A stretch of DNA of 64,000 bases from Chitinophaga niastensis (GTDB lineage Bacteria; Bacteroidota; Bacteroidia; Chitinophagales; Chitinophagaceae), in assembly GCF_003014755.1 (NCBI RefSeq), contig NZ_PYAW01000007.1:186001-250000 (forward strand), written 5' to 3'. The notes beneath the pieces were generated by a model, which was not told the DNA's origin, searched no databases, and worked only from the letters and a program-made list of their open reading frames with translations. Positions 26,538-35,890 of the stretch are shown in pieces. Every line of letters starts with the position of its first letter. Position 1 is the stretch's first letter. The translations under genes were made by a program, and so were the position numbers.

Positions 26538-27815
26538 TTAATGAATATGTTCTACACGTAACTGAAGACCTACTATTCCCACTACCTGCACCTTTTCGCC
26601 CTTCTCAATTTTTCCGCTGATGGATGTTGCATTCCATGTTTCTCCATGCACCCGGATGGTACCGTTAGGATTGAGCACCTCCAGCGACTCCCCTGTTTTC
26701 CCTACTAACCCGTCGATACCACTAACGGGTTTTAACCGTTGTGCCTTCAGCCCAAACCCCAGTATAAAAAGGAAAAACAAGGTAGAAACAAGCGTGGCGC
26801 TGATTATAATTGTACGGGAAATTTTAATGTCCGGAGAAGTTGGATCTGCACGGATCAACATCAATGAACCGAGGAAAAGCGCAACAATACCTCCGATAGT
26901 CAGCAATCCATGACTGACTATTTTTATCTCCAGTAAAAAAAGAATGATGCCGAAAATAATCAATGCCAGGCCGGCAAAATTAACCGGTAATGTATGAAGC
27001 GAATAAAATGCAAGAATAAGGCTGATAACACCAACTATACCCGGAAGAATAGCGCCTGGATTGTATAATTCGAACAGCATACCATATAATCCCAGCAGTA
27101 AGAGGATGTATGCAAAATTGGGGTCGCTGAGCACATCCAGTATTTTTTCTTCCGTACCCATTTCCAATGATGTTATATGAGCATTCCTGGTGTGAAGCGT
27201 AATGGTTCCGGTAGCCGTCTCAACGGTTTGCCCGTCAATACGATTGAGTAGTTCCTGCATATTGACTGCAACAAGGTTTATCACTTTCTTTTCCAGTGCT
27301 TCGTTTGCCGTAATAGAAAGACTCTTACGCACAGCTTCCTCTGCCCATTCCGCGTTTCGTTTTCGTTTTTCAGCAATGGTCCGGATAAAAGCGGCGGCAT
27401 CATTGGTAACTTTACCATTCATAATTGAATCGCTCTCCCCTTGCAGACTAACAGGATGTGCAGCACCAATATTTGTTCCCGGAGCCATTGCAGCAATATT
27501 GGCAGCCAGCGTGATGAAAACGCCCGCAGAACCGGCATGTGCACCGCCAGGCGCAACAAAAACGACGATGGGCATCGGTGATTCCAACATATCGCTGACT
27601 ATAACACGTGTAGATTTCAACAAGCCGCCTGGCGTATTGAGTTCAATAACCAGGCATTCGGCTTTTTGGTGGCAGGCAGATTCAATTCCACGATGAATAA
27701 ACTCAGCAGTAACGGGGTTAATGTTACCGTCAATTTTCAGTGAAATAACTGTTTGTGCGGCAAGCAGTGATGGCAGGAAAAATAACAACACTGAAAAAAA
27801 AGCACGCTGATTCAT
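26538..27815 (-). CDS. NfeD family serine peptidase (long form)
   Basis: Membrane-bound ClpP-like peptidase of 425 residues: signal peptide (about 1-20), ClpP/SPP-type domain to about 210 with the nucleophile region GGAHAGSAGVFITLAANIAA and a Lys in EEAVRKSLS, four hydrophobic helices (about 230-345), and a C-terminal OB-fold NfeD domain (GLVGKTGESLEVLNPNGTIR to VVGIVGLQLRVE). This is the long, protease-bearing NfeD class that pairs with slipins. Order in the operon is NfeD then slipin. Confidence 0.93.
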   Translation of the reverse strand: MNQRAFFSVLLFFLPSLLAAQTVISLKIDGNINPVTAEFIHRGIESACHQKAECLVIELNTPGGLLKSTRVIVSDMLESPMPIVVFVAPGGAHAGSAGVFITLAANIAAMAPGTNIGAAHPVSLQGESDSIMNGKVTNDAAAFIRTIAEKRKRNAEWAEEAVRKSLSITANEALEKKVINLVAVNMQELLNRIDGQTVETATGTITLHTRNAHITSLEMGTEEKILDVLSDPNFAYILLLLGLYGMLFELYNPGAILPGIVGVISLILAFYSLHTLPVNFAGLALIIFGIILFLLEIKIVSHGLLTIGGIVALFLGSLMLIRADPTSPDIKISRTIIISATLVSTLFFLFILGFGLKAQRLKPVSGIDGLVGKTGESLEVLNPNGTIRVHGETWNATSISGKIEKGEKVQVVGIVGLQLRVEHIH

Positions 27816-27929
27816 AAGAATATTTCTAAATCAAATGAAGCACAGTCTATTGTGTCGTAAAAGCTGTATGTAATTTACTAAAATTCAGGGGTAGTAGGGG
27901 CGAAAACGTTTAGGGATATTAAAAAACCA

Positions 27930-28898
27930 TCAGTTATCGCAGTACTTGTTCCTGTATTCAACCGGCGATAACCCTGTTACTTTTTTAAAGGTTGTTCTAA
28001 ACGCTTTGACATCGGAGTAACCAACATCATACATCAGGTCAATAATGGTTTTTCTGCTCGATTCCAGCCCTTTTTTCACCGCTTCCACCCTAACCCGCTG
28101 GATATATTCAACCACTGTATTTAAAGTCGCTTTTTTAAACCTGCGTTCGAAATTTCTTCTGCTGAGTGCTAACATAGATGTTAATTGATCTATTGTTATT
28201 TTCTCACAATAATTGTTTTCTATAAATTCCTGTGCTTCTTTTATCGGCTCATCTTCATGATCTTTTTGTCCGATGAAAATAGAAAAAGAGGCCTGGCTTT
28301 TCCGTTCAATCTCTATCTCAAACATTTTTGAAACAAGAACAGACATTTCTCTGCCGGCATTTTTTTCTATCAGATACAGGAGAAGATTCAGATAAGAGAA
28401 TGATCCGCCGCTGGTATAGATTCCCTGCTCATAAGTAATGATTTTATCGTCTACCACTTTCACAGCAGGAAACATTTTTCTGAATTCATTTGCGGCTGCC
28501 CAGTGTGTAGCGCATGCTTTCCCATTGAGTAACCCTGTAGAGGCAAGGAAAAATGAGCCGCTGCAAAGGCACCCAATCTCTGCATTATGTTTGTATTGTT
28601 TGATTACCCATGGTGCAAACGCTTTGTTGGCTGCTATGATGTTGGCAAAATTACCACAGATCATAGGGATAATGATAAGATCAGTTTGTTCGACATCCTG
28701 TATTAACTGATCACAATGAATGGTATAGGCCCCATCATTAATAGCCGTGTCCTTTGAAACGCCCACCAGGTGGATCTCACAAACCGGTGATTTTCCCTGC
28801 ATGACCGAAAAGTCATTTACCCTGGTAAACAACTGCCGGGTTGCATCAATACTGCTTAGGACTGCATCCTGTAATACAAGTATGGAAATATGTTTCAT
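27930..28898 (-). CDS. GlxA-like AraC-family regulator
   Basis: Transcription factor of 322 residues. The N-terminal 190 residues form a DJ-1/PfpI (class I amidotransferase) domain with CLCSGSFFLASTGLL at the nucleophile elbow. The C-terminal 100 residues are an AraC DNA-binding domain: MLALSRRNFERRFKKATLNT and VGYSDVKAFRTTFKKVTGLSP. The amidotransferase-like part usually senses a ligand. It is divergent from the alpha/beta hydrolase gene 116 bases away and may control it. Confidence 0.92.
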   Translation of the reverse strand: MKHISILVLQDAVLSSIDATRQLFTRVNDFSVMQGKSPVCEIHLVGVSKDTAINDGAYTIHCDQLIQDVEQTDLIIIPMICGNFANIIAANKAFAPWVIKQYKHNAEIGCLCSGSFFLASTGLLNGKACATHWAAANEFRKMFPAVKVVDDKIITYEQGIYTSGGSFSYLNLLLYLIEKNAGREMSVLVSKMFEIEIERKSQASFSIFIGQKDHEDEPIKEAQEFIENNYCEKITIDQLTSMLALSRRNFERRFKKATLNTVVEYIQRVRVEAVKKGLESSRKTIIDLMYDVGYSDVKAFRTTFKKVTGLSPVEYRNKYCDN

Positions 28899-28962
28899 GA
28901 TGTAAAGTTAATGATAAAGGGTGTCGTAAATCCCCCCTTTAATTTGCCGTTATTACACCCTG

Positions 28963-28990
28963 TTTGCTACTTTTAACAAAAGTATCTTTG
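28963..28990 (+). promoter_or_regulatory. Possible promoter of the alpha/beta hydrolase gene
   Basis: TTTG at 28963-28966 and TATCTTTG at 28983-28990 match the Bacteroidota -33/-7 form, though the 16-base spacer is shorter than usual. It lies 25 bases before the ATG at 29015, in the divergent region with the GlxA-like regulator. Confidence 0.35.
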
Positions 28991-29014
28991 TGATGGCTCA
29001 AAACAGCCACTACA

Positions 29015-29800
29015 ATGAATAAGGTTATATCAAAAGACGGCACTACAATAGTATATGATAAAACCGGTAATGGGCCGGCTGTTATCCTGGTAGACGGTGC
29101 ATTTTGCAGCAGAAATTTTGGCCCTATGCCCAAACTCACTCCGCTGTTAGCTAAAAGCTTCACCGTTTTTACTTATGATCGCCGTGCCCGTGGCGACAGT
29201 GGGGATACCCAACCTTACGCCATTCAGCGGGAGATTGAAGATATTGATGCGTTGATAAAAGTAGCCGGTGGATTTGCCTACCTGTTTGGCATATCATCCG
29301 GAGCAGTGCTTTGCATCAAGGCAGTAGCCAGCGGCTTAAACATTACAAAGCTTGCCTTATTTGAGCCTCCTTTTAACATTGGAAGCAGACAACGCCAACC
29401 ACCGGCAGATGGGGAAGAGCAGCTTACAAAAATGATCGCTGCCCATAAAAAAAGCGATGCTGTTAAGTTTTATCTGACAAAAGTGATCGGGCTGCCGGCA
29501 ATAGTTCCGTTTATCATGCAATTAACACCCAACTGGTCAAAGATGAAGGCGAATGCCAACTCACTCCCATATGATGCGGCCATTATGGGCAATTTTTTGA
29601 TGCCCATAGACCAGGTATCCGCTGTTAAAGTGCCAACCATTGTAATAGATAGTGAAAAAAGCCCGGAAGCATTGCGTAAACCAGCGCAGGTGGTAGCTGA
29701 AACATTACCTAATGCACAACGAAGATCATTGAAAGGCCAGGTGCATAATGTACCACCAGAGGTGCTTGCACCGGTACTGGTGGATTTTTATAACAACTAG
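29015..29800 (+). CDS. Alpha/beta hydrolase
   Basis: Cytoplasmic hydrolase of 261 residues. The oxyanion region is VILVDGAFC, the nucleophile elbow GISSG (about 107-111), the acidic residue probably in VIDSEKS, and the His in GQVHNVPPEVL. The core fits the small lactonase or esterase-like branch. Substrate unknown. Being next to and divergent from the GlxA-like regulator suggests control by it. A terminator follows. Confidence 0.87.
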   Translation: MNKVISKDGTTIVYDKTGNGPAVILVDGAFCSRNFGPMPKLTPLLAKSFTVFTYDRRARGDSGDTQPYAIQREIEDIDALIKVAGGFAYLFGISSGAVLCIKAVASGLNITKLALFEPPFNIGSRQRQPPADGEEQLTKMIAAHKKSDAVKFYLTKVIGLPAIVPFIMQLTPNWSKMKANANSLPYDAAIMGNFLMPIDQVSAVKVPTIVIDSEKSPEALRKPAQVVAETLPNAQRRSLKGQVHNVPPEVLAPVLVDFYNN

Positions 29801-29812
29801 TACGGGAATAAA

Positions 29813-29846
29813 AGAGGCTTTGCAATCATTCGATTACAAAGCCTCT
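29813..29846. terminator. Terminator between convergent genes
   Basis: A hairpin, AGAGGCTTTG paired with CAAAGCCTCT plus an inner AATC/GATT pairing, just after the hydrolase stop and before the convergent monooxygenase-like gene. Confidence 0.8.
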
Positions 29847-29864
29847 CTGACCCGGGTTCAACTA

Positions 29865-30176
29865 CTATATTGCTTCGTTATAGATTCCTCTGTCCATTGT
29901 AATATTTAATCTTTCAAACATTTCAACAAGATTAAATCCCTGTTGTTTGTATTCAGCCTGCACAATTTCTTTTGCTTTCTTCAGCGCAGCCTCGCTTTCC
30001 CACACTGCTGTAGTTACATAAACCAGGTTTCCATGTTCATCGGTGCGTTCATAGGCTGCATCTTCTATAAAACCTGTTATGTTTTTAATCAAATTTCTGT
30101 TGATGCTTACTCTTTCTTTAAATTCCTGTTTCGCTTTTCCGGGAACGAGAAATTTGTCAATGAAAATTTGTCTCAT
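29865..30176 (-). CDS. ABM-type (antibiotic biosynthesis monooxygenase-like) protein
   Basis: Small 103-residue ferredoxin-like alpha/beta-barrel protein. The ABM-domain pattern is FLVPGKAKQEFKERVSINRN, then GFIEDAAYERTD and VYVTTAVWESEAALKKAKE. Such proteins are dimeric and can act as quinol or heme oxygenases, but many have no known activity. It is the second gene of a pair with the SnoaL-like gene, 47 bases downstream of it. Confidence 0.8.
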   Translation of the reverse strand: MRQIFIDKFLVPGKAKQEFKERVSINRNLIKNITGFIEDAAYERTDEHGNLVYVTTAVWESEAALKKAKEIVQAEYKQQGFNLVEMFERLNITMDRGIYNEAI

Positions 30177-30223
30177 GATATTTTTATTTAAGTATTTATA
30201 ATCTTGTTTGCGTATCTGAATAA

Positions 30224-30781
30224 TTATTTTTTAGCCGGTGGTTTTATTGCATCCGGTGCTATAACACCAATTTGCTGAAAGAAGCCTAATCTGTCGGACT
30301 GCATCCATGTGCCAATGATTTTGCCGGCACTAAACTGAAAGATGGAAATGGCATGGTGCGTAACCACTTTGTTGCTCGCCGGGAAACCGTTGAATGAGCC
30401 TTTATTGGTTCCTTTCCATGACCATCTTACCATCACTTCATTTCCTTCTGCGATCAAATCTTCAATAGTCCATTTGATGTCCGGAAATGCATTCCTTACG
30501 GGAGTAATTGCTTCTGCAAATCCAGCGGGCCCTTTTTCTCCAAGCCCCCCTACATATTCTTCCCCAATAACCTGGTTTAATAATTCCAGTTTGCCGGTGT
30601 TAAGGATCTCTTCGTAAAGTTTACGAACTGCTGCCTTGTTATTATCCAGATTTTGACTTACTTCCATTGCTGCTGTTTTTGATTTGTTTAATAAATGATC
30701 TGTTTCTACTTGTGAAAACGATGGCATACTTATGAGTAATGCTCCGGATAGGATAAGCCCTATGTTGATGGCTGCTTTCAT
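30224..30781 (-). CDS. Exported SnoaL-like (ester cyclase family) protein
   Basis: A 185-residue protein with a signal peptide (about 1-23, ending PSFSQ). It carries a SnoaL-like/NTF2 fold (about 45-175): VIGEEYVGGLGEKGPAGFAE, FPDIKWTIEDLIAEGNEVMV and IFQFSAGKIIGTWMQSD. SnoaL proteins are polyketide cyclases, but the wide ester-cyclase family is mostly uncharacterised. Export is unusual for that fold and suggests a secreted binding or hydrolytic role. First gene of the pair with the ABM gene. Confidence 0.82.
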   Translation of the reverse strand: MKAAINIGLILSGALLISMPSFSQVETDHLLNKSKTAAMEVSQNLDNNKAAVRKLYEEILNTGKLELLNQVIGEEYVGGLGEKGPAGFAEAITPVRNAFPDIKWTIEDLIAEGNEVMVRWSWKGTNKGSFNGFPASNKVVTHHAISIFQFSAGKIIGTWMQSDRLGFFQQIGVIAPDAIKPPAKK

Positions 30782-30870
30782 TTTTCTGAGTTATTATTTA
30801 CACAAAATTCAGGATTACAGCCACCAAATCATTGTAAAAAATCATTGATTTAGCAAATGGGGGAAATTGA

Positions 30871-30908
30871 AAAAGGAAAGGACGGAGAAATCTCCGTCCT
30901 TTCCTTTT
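30871..30908 (-). terminator. Terminator of the M57-like lipoprotein gene
   Basis: A perfect 18-bp stem (30871-30888 with 30891-30908) with a 2-base loop and flanking A/T runs, 45 bases beyond the stop of the gene ending at 30953. Confidence 0.88.
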
Positions 30909-30952
30909 AAGTGGGTATTTAGTTTGCGTTGATCTATTGATCAATAATAAAT

Positions 30953-32182
30953 TTATAGTTGCGGCATAATACCATAATAAGCTATACCCATACTGACATA
31001 ACCATTAAAGCTTATGCTGGCATTAGTGGTATATATATGATCTGATACTGACGCGTTATAGTAACCGTAAACAGGCACAGTACCTGCTACCGGTGTAGTA
31101 TATACGTAGCAGGAAATACCTTCATTATGCCACTCCGTGTTGCCATCGAGGATATGAATGTTGGTAGAGTAAATGTGATCAGGATCATTGTCTTTGTAGA
31201 ACTGGTATAACGCCACTGTACCGGGTACCTGTGAAGCATATACTCTGTGCGTATGCTCAACATAGCCGTATAAAGGGTATATGTATTGCATATTTGCATT
31301 AATCCACATATAATGGTCCTGTGTTCCTGAATTATAGAACTGAAAGAAAGCCTGTGGGCCTGGTACGCCTCCGGGTGAATATAAATAGCTTAATGCAAAA
31401 ACATCAGAGGAAGAAACTGATCTGCTGGTGCGCTCAGGCATGCAGGGCAACATAAAAGATGTTGGTGCTTTTTCAGTAATGATTGTACTCTGAAGTTGTA
31501 TAGTGTCTGCTTTTACTGTTCCTTCATTAACAGCCAGGCAACCGGTAACGCCACCTTTCACTAAATCAGTATGACGAAAGCCAACGCAGTGGCCCATTTC
31601 ATGAAAAACGATAGATACCGCCCATCCTGCATTGTTAACAGCAGAAAACCTGGTGGTATTTAAGTAGATAGCCGGATAGGGCTCACCTCCAGAAGGCAAA
31701 CCGGCGTAACCGTTAGTGGCAGTTGCTTCAGCATATCCATATACAGTGATGTTTGCCTCTGCAGCATTACTGGTGCGTGCAAATCTCAGGCTTGTTCTGG
31801 CACCATTAAAACGGTTAATGGCATCATCCACATATGATTCGTATGCTGCTCCGAGAGCCGATACATATATTTTTAAAGTCCGCGGACAGTTAGCTACCAG
31901 TTCAGCAGTATGATATTGCTCTACTGGTCCTACCCTTAAAATTTTGGTTTCATGTTTTTTATCCAGCTCAGTTGTCGGTATAAAAATATCACCTTCCACA
32001 AGATAGCCTCCGCTCTTTTGAACAACGTTGGCAGTGCTGAATCCCATGTCCTTAATCAGTTCAATAGGCTCTTTTTTTACAGGAGGTACAGGAGGGGTTT
32101 CTTTGTCTGGTTCTGTTTTAACACATGAGGAAAACAGCAGGATGATACCTGCAAAAGAAAATAGGCCGAATTTTTTTTCCAT
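30953..32182 (-). CDS. M57-like zinc peptidase lipoprotein with DUF5648 region
   Basis: Surface lipoprotein of 409 residues, lipidated Cys at 20 (LFSSC). The middle part carries the extended zinc motif HEMGHCVGFRH (HExxHxxGxxH, metzincin-like) and resembles the M57 family. The last 140 residues are a DUF5648-type beta repeat region with three similar units (FYNSGTQDHYMW, FYKDNDPDHIYST, YYNASVSDHIYTT). This tail is found on other secreted peptidases and likely binds a surface ligand. Single gene. Confidence 0.87.
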   Translation of the reverse strand: MEKKFGLFSFAGIILLFSSCVKTEPDKETPPVPPVKKEPIELIKDMGFSTANVVQKSGGYLVEGDIFIPTTELDKKHETKILRVGPVEQYHTAELVANCPRTLKIYVSALGAAYESYVDDAINRFNGARTSLRFARTSNAAEANITVYGYAEATATNGYAGLPSGGEPYPAIYLNTTRFSAVNNAGWAVSIVFHEMGHCVGFRHTDLVKGGVTGCLAVNEGTVKADTIQLQSTIITEKAPTSFMLPCMPERTSRSVSSSDVFALSYLYSPGGVPGPQAFFQFYNSGTQDHYMWINANMQYIYPLYGYVEHTHRVYASQVPGTVALYQFYKDNDPDHIYSTNIHILDGNTEWHNEGISCYVYTTPVAGTVPVYGYYNASVSDHIYTTNASISFNGYVSMGIAYYGIMPQL

Positions 32183-32812
32183 TTAGGGATAATTGAGTTA
32201 AGAATTGCTTAGTACTAACGAGATTAGGAGAAACAAATATATAAAAATAATAAATTAGTGAAAATTTATTCGTTTAAAGACTTGTGGCTTTTATTCCTCC
32301 GGGAAATACAGGCATTATCCAAATACGTACATAAGATAAATGTGGGGTGATGCCGCATACACAGTTACCCGGCTTTCAAAATAAAGACCGGTTACAATAC
32401 ATATAATAGAAATAAAAATAATATAATAATCAGAAAGATTGCTAAATCATTATATATAAAGAGTCTATAAATTACGCCAAAATTGTCTTTAATAATCACC
32501 GTTCTTTCGGAATGGGAGCAACTACACCGGAATAAGCTATTAACTTCAAAAACAATGCATAGTAGCTATTTTTCGTGCAAAAAGATTGTCCATTTTAGCT
32601 ACATTGTAACCAACTTTTATAGGTTGTTATCTTCAGATAGTACAATACAAATAATCTCGCACTATACTGATGAATCTCTCTGAATGTAAACGACGATAAT
32701 ATATTATAGCTTAAAACTGCACACTTTATCATTATTGATACTAAAGCTGCATTTCTATTATATTATGAATATTAATTATATATTTTTTTCATAACAATTA
32801 AATCCAACGATT
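32183..32812. other. A/T-rich intergenic region before the terpene synthase
   Basis: About 630 bases between divergent genes. Base composition is strongly A/T-rich and I see no coding stretch with a family match. A 66-codon frame at 32483-32683 has no start context and a biased composition. The region probably holds the terpene synthase promoter, but I cannot place its boxes. Confidence 0.5.
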
Positions 32813-33760
32813 ATGTCCAATTTAGCACGTGCCTGCGTTACGCTACCAGGCCAATCCGAAATCAATTCTTTTTCTGAAGAAGTTCAAATGAATACTTTAA
32901 AGTGGGTACAAAATTTTGATTTAGCGCCACAGTTTAAATCGATAGCCTGGTATACCAAAGCCCGGTTTGGGCTACAGGCGGCGCGGGAATACCCTAAAGC
33001 TACTTTTGATCAGATATGCCTTGCAGGTGATTTGCTCACCTGGTTATTTACTGTTGACGATACCTGTGACCGAGGATCTGATGGCGCCGAAGCAGCGCTA
33101 ACAATGAAAAACATGCTTTATGAATTCATAGATATCTTAGAGAACGCGGGACACCCCAAGGATAATAATCTGAGTACAGGTTTAGCAAATATTCTGGAAC
33201 GCTTTCAGGCTATTAGTCCGGTATACCTATATAATCAGTATTGCGACCATATGACGGATTACCTGAGGGAGTGTTTTTTTGAAATCGATATGCAGTTAGA
33301 TAGGTATATTCCGTCGATAGAAAAGTATTTTGAAATGCGTCCTTTTACAGGATTCTATATTATGTTCCCTCTCGTCGCAATTTTCGAAAAACTAAATTTA
33401 CCGGACGAAGTATATGAACACAAGATTGTAAAGGAAATTGAACTTATCTTAAATCTTTTAGGTTGTCTTGCAAATGATTTGCATTCAGTTGCGCGGGAAG
33501 AAAGTCTTGAAATAGCTGGATTCAATTTAATATTTATTGCACAAAGAGAATTGAATTTAACACATGAAGAAGCCATCCAGTACGTTGTAGATTACCACGA
33601 TGAATACCTGCTCAAACTTGAACAATGCCGTAAGGAAATTCCTTTTTGGAGCGAAAGTATCAATAACCAATTGGATCAATACATCCAGGGTTTATATACA
33701 ATAGTTAAGGGTTACGATGATTGGGCAGTGATAGATACCGGACGTTACGAAAGTATATGA
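32813..33760 (+). CDS. Class I terpene synthase
   Basis: Cytoplasmic terpene cyclase of 315 residues that turns a prenyl diphosphate into a cyclic terpene. All motifs are intact: DDTCD at 82-86 (metal binding), the NSE triad N221, D222, S225, E229 in NDLHSVAREE, the diphosphate-sensor Arg at 176 (46 residues before the triad), and the C-terminal R311-Y312 pair. Length fits bacterial sesquiterpene or diterpene cyclases. The product is not predictable from sequence. The last 16 bases overlap the convergent hybrid kinase gene. No prenyltransferase, P450 or other tailoring gene is adjacent. Confidence 0.95.
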   Translation: MSNLARACVTLPGQSEINSFSEEVQMNTLKWVQNFDLAPQFKSIAWYTKARFGLQAAREYPKATFDQICLAGDLLTWLFTVDDTCDRGSDGAEAALTMKNMLYEFIDILENAGHPKDNNLSTGLANILERFQAISPVYLYNQYCDHMTDYLRECFFEIDMQLDRYIPSIEKYFEMRPFTGFYIMFPLVAIFEKLNLPDEVYEHKIVKEIELILNLLGCLANDLHSVAREESLEIAGFNLIFIAQRELNLTHEEAIQYVVDYHDEYLLKLEQCRKEIPFWSESINNQLDQYIQGLYTIVKGYDDWAVIDTGRYESI

Positions 33761-35502
33761 TGAGGCAGATGTTTGGATAGTTCCAGGTACAATTCCTTGA
33801 AATGGACCGGCTTTGTTATGAAAGCTTCAGCGCCTGCGTCCAGCATTTCATCTTTTAAAAAGGCATCTCCTGATACAATCAAAACGGGGATGCCTTTTAG
33901 TTCAGCATCATTGTGTAAATACTGTAACAGTTGTTTGCTATCAAATTTTGGCATATTTAAGTCTGAGATAATTACATTAGGTTTTTCCAATCTAATTAAG
34001 TTGGCAGCACTTTCTCCGTCCTGGCACAAAATTGAATGTATTCCCATTTCTGCTAGTATTTTAATCAGGAAATCTGAACTTAACTGTTCATCTTCGATAA
34101 TTAACACGGTTGCACCGGAAAAACAGTCTTTTCTGAACTGAAAGGCCGATTGTGTCCGAACTTTACCTGTACTTAACTCTAACGGAATATTGAATGCTAT
34201 GGTAGTAGTATGTGGACTTGATTCATCTGGTTCTAATGCAATAGTTCCACCTAACAGCTCAACAAGGTGCTTGGTTATTGATAATCCAAGACCCGTACCT
34301 TCTAATTGATTTCGCTGAGATACAAAATTATCGAAAATATTACTGGCTATTTTTGTATCCACAACACCCTCATTCTTAATTTTAAAAATAATTTGCTGCT
34401 CTTCTCTTAAACAACTGAATTCTACAATGCTATTGCCAGATGAAAACTTTACAGCATTAGACAAAACGTTGTTGAAAATCTTTTTCAACAACAGATCATC
34501 ACTGTTGATGGGCTTATCCAGCTGGTTGTCAAACTCAACGTTAATAACTATTCCCCTTGATGCAGCAAGGTAACTATTCATAGCTACGCAATGAGAGATG
34601 CATTCCCTTAAATTAATCGGCTCTTTAATAACATTATAGAATCGACCAGATTCAATCCTGGACATATCCAGGACATTATTAACAATGTTGCGGGCTATAT
34701 AGCAGGAAGAATACAAGTCATCCAATTGCTTTTTTTCAGGATCCACATACTTATCCCGCTTGAGTTGAAATAATTGTGCAATTGAGAATATTGCATTTAG
34801 CGGGGTTCTTAATTCGTGATAGGTTTCCCGCAAAAAAATGCTTTTCCTTTCCGAGATCTCTTTTAATTTTCTTTCTGATGATAAGAGGTTATTGATTTGT
34901 GTCAAATATGACGACATGATAAATACTATAAATACTAATAGGGTGATATTAGTAAACCACCGCATAGTGTTAGTAACGCCAGGGCTTAAACTAATGGGCT
35001 GGATCAATTTATAATAAGAATTTAGCAACACTAAAATTGCTAACAAAATTGTTCCGATCAGACATACAAGTACGGCTCTACGTTCTTTATACAGAAAAAA
35101 ACCACCACTTAAATGTACTATAATGAGGGTAACAAATACTAAAAGCAACTCCATCGATATACCAGCACCAAGTACTGATCCCCAATAGGCAATAAAGATG
35201 GCGTTAACACAAAGCAGTAAAAGATTTGCCTGAAAATATTTTTTGTAGTGGTTAAACCCAATAACAGTAAAAAAACCGATCGTTTCCAGTGGAACTCCAA
35301 TAATAAAGACGATGGAGTTTTTCAGCAGATAGAAATATGTTCCAATACTCAGCACCAGGAAACTCAGTACCAGCGATATTAAATTAACAATAACTATTTG
35401 ACGTTTCTCCTCAGCTTTCTCCAAACCTTTTGTTCCCGCGTATACCGGTTTAAGAAGAAATTCTTTCATTGCGTAAACAGATGTATGGTTGCCAGGTTTC
35501 AT
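33745..35502 (-). CDS. Hybrid sensor histidine kinase with C-terminal receiver
   Basis: Membrane-bound hybrid kinase of 585 residues: five or six hydrophobic helices in about 35-200, a short coiled linker, HisKA with H229 in TYHELRTPLN, the ATPase N-box NNVLSNAVKF and G boxes (GTGLGLSIT), and a receiver domain (about 465-585) with the phospho-acceptor in ISDLNMP and the Lys in FITKPVHF. No DNA-binding partner is next to it, so the receiver likely passes phosphate to another protein. Its gene converges with, and overlaps by 16 bases, the terpene synthase gene. Confidence 0.93.
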   Translation of the reverse strand: MKPGNHTSVYAMKEFLLKPVYAGTKGLEKAEEKRQIVIVNLISLVLSFLVLSIGTYFYLLKNSIVFIIGVPLETIGFFTVIGFNHYKKYFQANLLLLCVNAIFIAYWGSVLGAGISMELLLVFVTLIIVHLSGGFFLYKERRAVLVCLIGTILLAILVLLNSYYKLIQPISLSPGVTNTMRWFTNITLLVFIVFIMSSYLTQINNLLSSERKLKEISERKSIFLRETYHELRTPLNAIFSIAQLFQLKRDKYVDPEKKQLDDLYSSCYIARNIVNNVLDMSRIESGRFYNVIKEPINLRECISHCVAMNSYLAASRGIVINVEFDNQLDKPINSDDLLLKKIFNNVLSNAVKFSSGNSIVEFSCLREEQQIIFKIKNEGVVDTKIASNIFDNFVSQRNQLEGTGLGLSITKHLVELLGGTIALEPDESSPHTTTIAFNIPLELSTGKVRTQSAFQFRKDCFSGATVLIIEDEQLSSDFLIKILAEMGIHSILCQDGESAANLIRLEKPNVIISDLNMPKFDSKQLLQYLHNDAELKGIPVLIVSGDAFLKDEMLDAGAEAFITKPVHFKELYLELSKHLPHHILS

Positions 35503-35721
35503 AAACGATTATTAGGAGGATTACATGGTTCTCAAATAGGATCTGGGGGGAATATTAATCTAAAATTACAATAATTTCTAAATATACTAAAAAAGTAAAA
35601 CTATAACATAATGTGTTAACAATTTGAATTACTTTCTTTTAACGATCACCACTGTACCTAAATCCGGTATCCGTACGTGAGTGAATAGATATGCCCATAT
35701 AAAGATCCTGCGCCAGCCCCT

Positions 35722-35800
35722 AAAGTAAAAAGGCAGGAGAATCTCCTGCCTTTTTACTTTAGCACCCCGGAACCTGATTCCAAAGCACTGGATATGAATA
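35722..35800. repeat. Strong hairpin plus tRNA-Leu-3'-like repeat, copy at 35.8 kb
   Basis: A perfect 19-bp stem (35722-35740 with 35742-35760) with a one-base loop, followed by about 40 bases (35761-35800) that match the other copies in the window: GCACC-CCGGAACC, then GATTC and TGGATATGAATA. It lies beyond the M1-like gene, on its minus strand, and may act as its terminator. The rest of the 388-base gap between 35503 and 35890 shows nothing else. Confidence 0.7.
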
Positions 35801-35890
35801 CCTTATATTAATTAATGTAACCTTGTTACTTAAAAAGTGATCCGCCTCAAAAAAGCACATCACCCATTACGCTTCATTGACGGAGCCTCT

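Noticed and set aside
32483..32683. 66-codon frame in the A/T-rich region before the terpene synthase
   Set aside because: Biased composition and no start context; chance frame.
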